A stretch of DNA of 19,289 nucleotides from JBHIET01 sp046760785. GTDB lineage: Bacteria > Chloroflexota > Anaerolineae > B4-G1. The stretch covers positions 1-19,289 of the forward strand of contig JBHIET010000067.1 of assembly GCA_046760785.1 (NCBI GenBank), read 5' to 3'. The notes under the pieces were generated by a model. That model was not told where the DNA came from. It searched no databases and saw only the letters and a program-made list of their open reading frames with translations. The number at the start of each line of letters is the position of its first letter. The first letter of the stretch is position 1. Shown piece after piece: positions 14,720-19,289 of this stretch. The position numbers were made by a program, and so were the translations under genes.

Positions 14720-15685
14720 ATGCACATCGTCCACGACCTGACACAGGCCCATCTTCTCCCCCCCTTGAAAGAGGGGGCTGGGGGGGGATATGTGACCATC
14801 GGCATCTTCGATGGCATCCACCGGGGGCACCAACAACTCATCACCGCTATGGTGAAGGCGGCCCACTCTACAGGCAACGTGGCCATCGCCCTCACCTTCG
14901 ACCCCCACCAGGCCACCACACTGGGCTACGAACCCCCGCCGCTGCTGACGATGGTGGAGGAGCGTATCGAGTTACTGGCTGCGTTGGGACTTGATATCCT
15001 GGTCGTGCTCGCCTTCACCCCGGCCATCGCCCGCACCCCGGCAGCCGATTTCGTCGAGACGCTGATTCATCAGCTCCGCCTGGTCGCACTGTGGGGCGGC
15101 CCTGACTTCGCGTTCGGCTACCGGCGCGAGGGGGACGTACCGTTTTTGCGGCGCTTAGGGGCAGAGCGTGGGTTCAGCGTGCACATCGTCGAGCCGTTGA
15201 CGTGGGAAGGAACACTGGTGAGCAGCAACCGCGTGCGAGCCGCGTTGAAGATGGGGGACATCTCACAGGCAACGGGTTGTCTGGGCCGTCCCTACCGACT
15301 GGCGGGCGTCGTCGTCCGTGGGCATGAGGTGGGCCGCAACGTCGGTGTGCCCATGGCTAACCTCTCCCCTCCGCCCGAGCGGCTGATCCCCGCCAGCGGA
15401 ATTTACGCCTGCCTGGCGCACACCGAGCATCTGGGAACGCACCCGGCGGTGGTCAACGTCCGCCCCCACCCCACCCCTGCCGAGTGCACGCCGGTCGTCG
15501 AGGCCCACCTGCTGGACTTTGACGCCGATCTCCACGACCAGGTGTTGGCACTCGATTTTATCGCCCGTCTGCGAGATGAGCGCGCCTTCCCCACCACCAA
15601 CGCGCTGATGGAGCAGATCCATAAGGACATCGCCCAGGCGCGGACCGTCCTGGGCGTGGATACTTCACCTGCCGGTAGATGCTAA
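14720..15685 (+). CDS. ribF: Bifunctional riboflavin kinase / FAD synthetase
   Basis: Converts riboflavin to FMN and FMN to FAD. The 321-residue length is typical. The N-terminal adenylyltransferase half has VTIGIFDGIHRGH (25-37), then FTPAIARTPAADFVE and GPDFAFGYRREGD, and ends near VSSNRVRAALKMGDI. The C-terminal kinase half begins GRPYRLAGVVVRGHEVGRNV and includes VEAHLLDFDADLHDQVLALD and LMEQIHKDIAQAR. The kinase motif usually written PTAN reads PMAN here (VGVPMANLSP), replacing a Thr that in the family helps bind the Mg-nucleotide. About 11 residues (PPLKEGAGGG region, 13-23) come from a palindromic repeat just before the FDG motif. ATG 14720 is chosen; an in-frame TTG at 14714 is an alternative. 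It is the last gene of the nusA operon. Confidence 0.94.
   Translation: MHIVHDLTQAHLLPPLKEGAGGGYVTIGIFDGIHRGHQQLITAMVKAAHSTGNVAIALTFDPHQATTLGYEPPPLLTMVEERIELLAALGLDILVVLAFTPAIARTPAADFVETLIHQLRLVALWGGPDFAFGYRREGDVPFLRRLGAERGFSVHIVEPLTWEGTLVSSNRVRAALKMGDISQATGCLGRPYRLAGVVVRGHEVGRNVGVPMANLSPPPERLIPASGIYACLAHTEHLGTHPAVVNVRPHPTPAECTPVVEAHLLDFDADLHDQVLALDFIARLRDERAFPTTNALMEQIHKDIAQARTVLGVDTSPAGRC
14757..14787 (+). repeat. In-frame C-rich/G-rich palindrome in ribF
   Basis: A C-run (14758-14764), then TTGAAAGA, then two G-runs (14773-14777 and 14780-14787). The first G-run pairs with the C-run. It is read in-frame as PPLKEGAGGG, between the short N-terminal strand and the GIFDG nucleotide-binding motif. 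It is similar in design to the truB repeat at 14550-14575. Confidence 0.65.
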
Positions 15686-15792
15686 CCAATGGTTTCGATA
15701 CGTTTCTCCACTTTGTTGCGAAGCTACTCAACCAGCGCTTGTTCCGTAACTGCCAGTGCGCTCAGCTAACTGTCAACGACTGACTACCATAC
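15686..15792. other. Convergent intergenic gap after ribF
   Basis: This stretch separates the plus-strand nusA operon from the minus-strand envelope operon. The only structure I see is a small inverted repeat, CTACC (15784-15788) with GGTAG (15797-15801), which overlaps the stop codon of the minus-strand gene. No terminator with a U-tract is evident. Confidence 0.4.
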
Positions 15793-17220
15793 CTACGGTA
15801 GCCCCCCGATCTCGAAAGAATACCCCAGCAGCGCCAACAGTGCAGTTGGAGCATCGGGCTTTTCATACTGAAGCTCGATGATCTGCGTCTCGCCCGGCTG
15901 AACCGTCCAGGGCAGCGGAGGGGCTGCACTGCGCAAGGCGCTCATGCCGGCGCTGGAGGTGAGGCTGATGTCGCTCAACTCCACAGTGAGGGGACCACTC
16001 CCCCTGTTCCACACCTCTCCCTCGATAATCAGCACGTCGCCGCCGCCGTCGAGGAAGGCATCAGTAATCTCCACGTCGGCCTGGCCACGCGAGACCAGTC
16101 CTGCCTCCCCCTCGTAGGGGATGCTCACGCTGGCTCGCAACTCTGAGCCTGGCTGGGGGCTGAAGCTCCAGACGAGCGTGGGGCCAGCCAGCGCCTCCGG
16201 CACCAGGTAGCCGGCCGTGCCCTGCACCGTGGCGCCGGGCTCGATTTCTCCGCTGAGCGGGCCGTGTTCCCCTGCAGCGCTGGCCTCAGGAGAAAGCAGG
16301 TACCGGTTCCCCACGCCATCCTGCAACTGCACATTGAAGGCGTTGGCGTCCAGCGACACTGCACCCACATTTTCGACCGAGAATTCCACCAGGTAATACA
16401 TCGTCCCAGCGAGGAGAGCAGGTCCGCTGCGCTCGGCATAGCCCTCAATGACCGTCACCTGCGCGCCACCCACGCGCACCGGCTGACCGGGTTGGGCCAA
16501 CGCCCCTCCCGATGGAGGCGGCTGAACCGGCTCCGTCTCGGCAACGTAGTCGGCCGTAGCAACTTGCCAGGTGTCAGCCCCACTCTCCAGGATCAACGTC
16601 AAGCGAGGTCGAAATTGCTCAAACACGCCTGCCTCATTTGCCGTCGTCTCTCGCCCCTCAACGAAGCGGAAAAGGAGCACTGCACCGTTGGAGAGGTAGA
16701 GCTTGATCTCGTCCCCCGGCCTTAAACCGGCCAGCAGCGCCTCGTTCGCAGGCAGAGGCTCCAGCCCCACGACGTAGTTCACCACCGTGCCGCAAATCCA
16801 GACAGCCGATCCCGGGTAATCCTGGGGATAGGTCCAGCCTCCTTGCTCAGGCGCAACGGCCACGACGGGGAATGATTCGCTGCCCACCCCAAGGGAGATG
16901 GGGAAAGACACAGCCACCTGCACGTCGCCGCTGCTGATGATCGTCTCGCAACTCGGGGGAGGCAGAGGGGAAGCAAAGGGGGTGGGCGCAAGTTTGGTCA
17001 CCTCCAGAGGCATGCCAGCGCCAGTTTCGCCTGTATGGAATAGACGCTGCAGCCCAAGGAAGAGAATAAGCGCCGCGACGACCATCAACAGGAATATACC
17101 GCCGACAATGGGAATGATCACCAGGCACCTACGGCGCGGTGGACCAGCCGGCTTGACTGAGCTCGCCGCAGGCTCAGGCTGAGGGTTCTCCTTCTCTGGA
17201 GCAGGGGCTGATTCACTCAT
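15793..17220 (-). CDS. Single-pass membrane protein: degenerate sortase-like domain plus DUF4352-like domains
   Basis: A 475-residue protein with a Pro-rich cytoplasmic N-terminus, a basic stop (PRRR, 28-31), one membrane helix (about 32-57), and a large outer part. Residues about 85-235 follow the sortase layout: YPGSAVWICGTVVNY where sortases have their GH motif, LLAGLRPGDEIKLYLSNGA, then RPRLTLILESGADTWQVA where TLxTC would be. The catalytic His and Cys are not at these places, so the domain is probably not a transpeptidase. Residues about 245-370 look like DUF4352 (VRVGGAQVTVIEGYAE, MYYLVEFSVENVG), and about 380-475 form another beta-sandwich ending LLGYSFEIGG. The sortase reading is my inference from pattern. 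ATG 17220 has GAGGG 5-6 nt upstream. The gene follows the secreted protein gene by 37 nt. Confidence 0.75.
   Translation of the reverse strand: MSESAPAPEKENPQPEPAASSVKPAGPPRRRCLVIIPIVGGIFLLMVVAALILFLGLQRLFHTGETGAGMPLEVTKLAPTPFASPLPPPSCETIISSGDVQVAVSFPISLGVGSESFPVVAVAPEQGGWTYPQDYPGSAVWICGTVVNYVVGLEPLPANEALLAGLRPGDEIKLYLSNGAVLLFRFVEGRETTANEAGVFEQFRPRLTLILESGADTWQVATADYVAETEPVQPPPSGGALAQPGQPVRVGGAQVTVIEGYAERSGPALLAGTMYYLVEFSVENVGAVSLDANAFNVQLQDGVGNRYLLSPEASAAGEHGPLSGEIEPGATVQGTAGYLVPEALAGPTLVWSFSPQPGSELRASVSIPYEGEAGLVSRGQADVEITDAFLDGGGDVLIIEGEVWNRGSGPLTVELSDISLTSSAGMSALRSAAPPLPWTVQPGETQIIELQYEKPDAPTALLALLGYSFEIGGLP
17149..17168 (-). repeat. Fragment of the in-frame repeat family
   Basis: The minus-strand sequence CGGCGAGCTCAGTCAAGCCG differs at one base from CGGCGAGCTCAGTCGAGCCG inside the pheT element (5969-5988). 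It is read as ASSVKP in the disordered N-terminal region, the same frame as SSVEA in infB. The adjacent GCTCAGGCTGAG (17172-17183) also occurs at 7-18. Confidence 0.5.
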
Positions 17221-17257
17221 AATGACCCTCTTCTCACCCGTTCACTCGTTGTATGGG

Positions 17258-19075
17258 TCAGGACGTTTCTCCTGGAAGCGATTGGGACGGCACACGCAGG
17301 TAGATACTGGCTCCCTCGGTAGCCACCAGTTGGCTGAAGCCGAAGAAGGGCACACTCACCCGCACGGGCCCCTGCGCCGAGACAGTAAACTCCAGATTGC
17401 CTCGCTCGTCGGTGAAGCCCTGGGCCAGCAGTTGATTGGTGGCAGCCTCGTAAGCCTGAGCCGAAATGCCAGCGATGCCCTCCCCTGCGCCAGGCTGGTG
17501 GTCGTCGTTGCCGTCGTAGTAGACCAGCAGGGTGATGGGGACAAAGCGGGGAGCCGGGGTCGTTTCGGCGGGAACCGGGCTCGGCGTGGTCAGCGGGCGC
17601 ACCGTGAGGCCCGCGGCGGCCTCCGTGGGGGTAGCAGCAGGCGATGTAGCCGTAGGAGTGGCACCGGGCTGGGGCGTGTTGGTCGGCTCAGGGGTGCTGG
17701 TTGCGGTGGGCTGACCCGGCGCTTGCATCTCGCAATTCAGCTCGTAATCGCTTGCAGATACGTCGCTCGGCGTGCGGTCGCCGGTCCCCACCAGCAGATA
17801 CAGCCAGCCCTCGTAAGTGGCATAGTAACTGAAGGCGCTGTCGGGGTTCCCCGGCTCGACGTCGTCGTTGCCACCGATGGCGTCGTCCCACGAAGGGCCG
17901 CTGAATACGATCATGTTGGGGTCTATGCCGGGGTCCTGTACCGACGCGGTACACTCGTAGTTGAATCCCGGCTTGACCCAGACCTTAAAGAAGTCATTGT
18001 CCATCCCACCATAAGGCGGGTAGAAGTTGAAGGTTTGGGGGTCGTTGGTGGGGATGACGCAGGCGTATTGAAAGTCGGAGTTGTCTTCGCAACTGTCGGA
18101 GCCGGAGGCGGGGCCAGGGCCGGGCGTGGACGTAGGCTCGGGAGAGGGTGCACTGCTCTCTTCCACCGTCATATCGTAGCTGCCGGTGGTGCTGACTTTG
18201 TTGACGATGCGGATGTAGTAGTATCCGTCGTAAGTGGCCTGCCACGTAGCCTGCGATGCATATCCCTCACCGTAATCGTCGTTCGTTTTTACCACGCCGT
18301 TGTTCTGGTCGCGGACTTCCATGTACGTGTCCACACCGCTCAGGCTGCTGGTCGTGGCCTGGTACCACTTCCCGGTCTTGGCCCAGACCTTGAACCAGTC
18401 CTCGTTACCGGCGGGGTAAAAGTTGGCCACGCCCGCCAGGCTGCTCAACGTGACCGATTCGGCGACGGGCAGGGTATACGTCTGGTTGAAGCTGTCGTTA
18501 GGCTCGTAGTTGTCCCCTGCGGAGACCGACGTGGGCGTCGCGACTGGCGTGTCGGTCGGGACCGGAGTATCAGTTGGGGTTGGCGTCACAGCAAGTTCGT
18601 CAATATCCAATTGATATGTGGCAACAAAGACAGTGCTAGTGGTGACAGCGAGCACCTCGATACGGGCATAATGGATAGTCGTGTACGCCGTCCACGATAT
18701 ACTGACGTCGCTGGACGACGAAGAGCTGGTCTCAATCAAATTCTGGCTGCCATCGTAGAGACGTATTCTCAGCTTCAAGTCACCTGGATTCTGCAAGACA
18801 GTGAGGCTGGCTTGATACTGCCGTCCATTCTCATTACTCATCACGTAATAATCTTGTGTATCTGGAGTAAGAGTAATGACATTTGTGTTAGAAACTGCCC
18901 CTGTGACATAACCCGGCACGGTGATGGTGTCAGCGGTACCGAAGTCATTATTAGGCTCCGTCTCGCCAGTCTGAAGCAACGGCTTATCCCCAGGAGCAGC
19001 CACGGTGGCCGAGATGGAGGCCAGCAACAAGAGCGCAAACGCTACCAGCCCGGCAACTATGAGTTGACGTTTCAT
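17258..19075 (-). CDS. Secreted multi-domain protein with pre-peptidase-like domains and Pro/Thr linkers
   Basis: A 605-residue exported protein. The signal peptide (about 1-27) begins MKRQLIVAGLVAFALLLLAS and is likely cleaved near ATVAA. Three beta-sandwich units resemble bacterial pre-peptidase C-terminal (PPC) domains: about 38-160 (starts ETEPNNDFGTADTI), 188-308 (NYEPNDSFNQT ... GNEDWFKVWAKTGKWYQA) and 328-450 (CEDNSDFQYACVIP ... DNDFFKVWVKPGFNYEC). The third has several Cys residues. Linkers are Pro/Thr/Ser-rich (163-186, 309-325, 452-510). Residues about 512-595 form a CNA-B/SdrD-like unit (YYDGNDDHQPGAGEGIAG, TDERGNLEFTVSAQGPVRV). There is no protease or other catalytic domain, no hydrophobic tail and no true LPXTG; it ends SLPGETS. 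ATG 19075 is chosen because AGGAGG lies 9 nt upstream and the signal peptide begins there. It is probably an adhesive or structural surface protein, co-transcribed with the membrane gene downstream. Confidence 0.85.
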   Translation of the reverse strand: MKRQLIVAGLVAFALLLLASISATVAAPGDKPLLQTGETEPNNDFGTADTITVPGYVTGAVSNTNVITLTPDTQDYYVMSNENGRQYQASLTVLQNPGDLKLRIRLYDGSQNLIETSSSSSSDVSISWTAYTTIHYARIEVLAVTTSTVFVATYQLDIDELAVTPTPTDTPVPTDTPVATPTSVSAGDNYEPNDSFNQTYTLPVAESVTLSSLAGVANFYPAGNEDWFKVWAKTGKWYQATTSSLSGVDTYMEVRDQNNGVVKTNDDYGEGYASQATWQATYDGYYYIRIVNKVSTTGSYDMTVEESSAPSPEPTSTPGPGPASGSDSCEDNSDFQYACVIPTNDPQTFNFYPPYGGMDNDFFKVWVKPGFNYECTASVQDPGIDPNMIVFSGPSWDDAIGGNDDVEPGNPDSAFSYYATYEGWLYLLVGTGDRTPSDVSASDYELNCEMQAPGQPTATSTPEPTNTPQPGATPTATSPAATPTEAAAGLTVRPLTTPSPVPAETTPAPRFVPITLLVYYDGNDDHQPGAGEGIAGISAQAYEAATNQLLAQGFTDERGNLEFTVSAQGPVRVSVPFFGFSQLVATEGASIYLRVPSQSLPGETS

Positions 19076-19130
19076 CACCACATTCCTCCTGGCCGGGCGC
19101 GTCGCCCCCCAGAACGCCCCAGCCAAGGCT

Positions 19131-19159
19131 ACTATACCACAAACGACGCCAGACTTCAA
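19131..19159 (-). promoter_or_regulatory. Sigma70-type promoter of the secreted-protein operon
   Basis: On the minus strand, TTGAAG (19159-19154) and TATAGT (19136-19131) are separated by 17 bp. Transcription would begin near 19124, about 50 nt before the ATG at 19075. Confidence 0.7.
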
Positions 19160-19232
19160 GCAGCGTGTGGGCCTGCTCCGCAGCGCCTACGTGCTCGATG
19201 AACCCGTTGGTTTCCTGCGATGAGCTCCATAC

Positions 19233-19261
19233 ATTATAGCCTGTTTTTCGCACCCCTGGAA
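19233..19261 (-). promoter_or_regulatory. Possible second, upstream promoter
   Basis: On the minus strand a perfect TATAAT (19238-19233) follows a poor -35 candidate, TTCCAG (19261-19256), at 17 bp. It could give a longer transcript for the secreted-protein gene, or serve something not visible here. No gene is supported between 19160 and 19289. Confidence 0.4.
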
Positions 19262-19289
19262 ATCGTAACAGTGATTGTACAGATCATAG

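Noticed and set aside
16106..16122. CCCCTCGTAGGGG-type small palindrome in the membrane gene
   Set aside because: The stem is only 5 bp and the encoded residues fit the domain pattern, so chance is enough to explain it.
17222..19201. A 659-codon plus-strand open frame antisense to the secreted-protein gene
   Set aside because: It has no recognisable domains and a composition of Arg, Gly and Val typical of an antisense shadow. The minus strand has a signal peptide, ribosome binding site, promoter and clear domains.
18984..19253. Minus-strand 89-codon frame upstream of the secreted-protein gene
   Set aside because: Its start precedes the possible -10 box and it runs into the signal peptide region in another frame. 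No family is recognised.

Overview
The window is a GC-rich bacterial chromosome segment of mostly housekeeping genes. The nusA-ylxR-infB-rbfA-DHH phosphoesterase-truB-ribF order, the Pro/Thr-rich linkers of the secreted protein, the YfhO-type membrane protein, and the many small palindromic repeats suggest Chloroflexota (Anaerolineae-like). That assignment is inferred from style and gene content and was not tested by phylogeny.

Layout. (1) 100-6488, plus strand: pheS, then a large YfhO-like membrane protein gene, then pheT. The membrane gene separates the two subunit genes of phenylalanyl-tRNA synthetase. It fits a 6-nt gap after pheS, overlaps the pheT start by 25 nt, and looks less GC-rich than its neighbours. 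(2) 6485-6541: a compact double-hairpin repeat whose ends carry the stop codons of both convergent genes. (3) 6538-7795, minus strand: a gene for a double-HTH (XRE) regulator followed by a TPR protein gene, with a good promoter and ribosome binding site. (4) 8042-15685, plus strand: the nusA operon. It has its own sigma70-type promoter and a structured leader, then nusA, ylxR, infB, rbfA, an NrnA-like DHH phosphoesterase, truB and ribF, most of them overlapping or nearly so. rimP, usually just upstream of nusA, is not here. (5) 15793-19075, minus strand: a two-gene operon for the cell surface. The promoter-proximal gene encodes a secreted protein with pre-peptidase-like domains on Pro/Thr linkers. 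The second encodes a single-pass membrane protein with a sortase-like domain that appears to lack catalytic residues, followed by a DUF4352-like domain.

The most unusual signal is a family of short palindromic repeats placed inside protein-coding genes without breaking the reading frame. One ~80-nt element occurs in both pheT and infB. Its first 42 nt differ at one position, and both copies are read in the same frame, giving the shared peptide SASASAEDVRLSS. A fragment lies in the minus-strand membrane gene. Two further pyrimidine/purine palindromes sit in-frame in truB and near the N-terminus of ribF, and a third type forms the end of truB. This resembles the in-frame palindromic elements known from Rickettsia, here in essential translation genes.

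In function, most of the window serves translation: tRNA-Phe charging, initiation, ribosome maturation, tRNA modification and transcription-translation coupling. The two edge modules (YfhO-like protein; secreted protein plus pseudo-sortase) concern the cell envelope.
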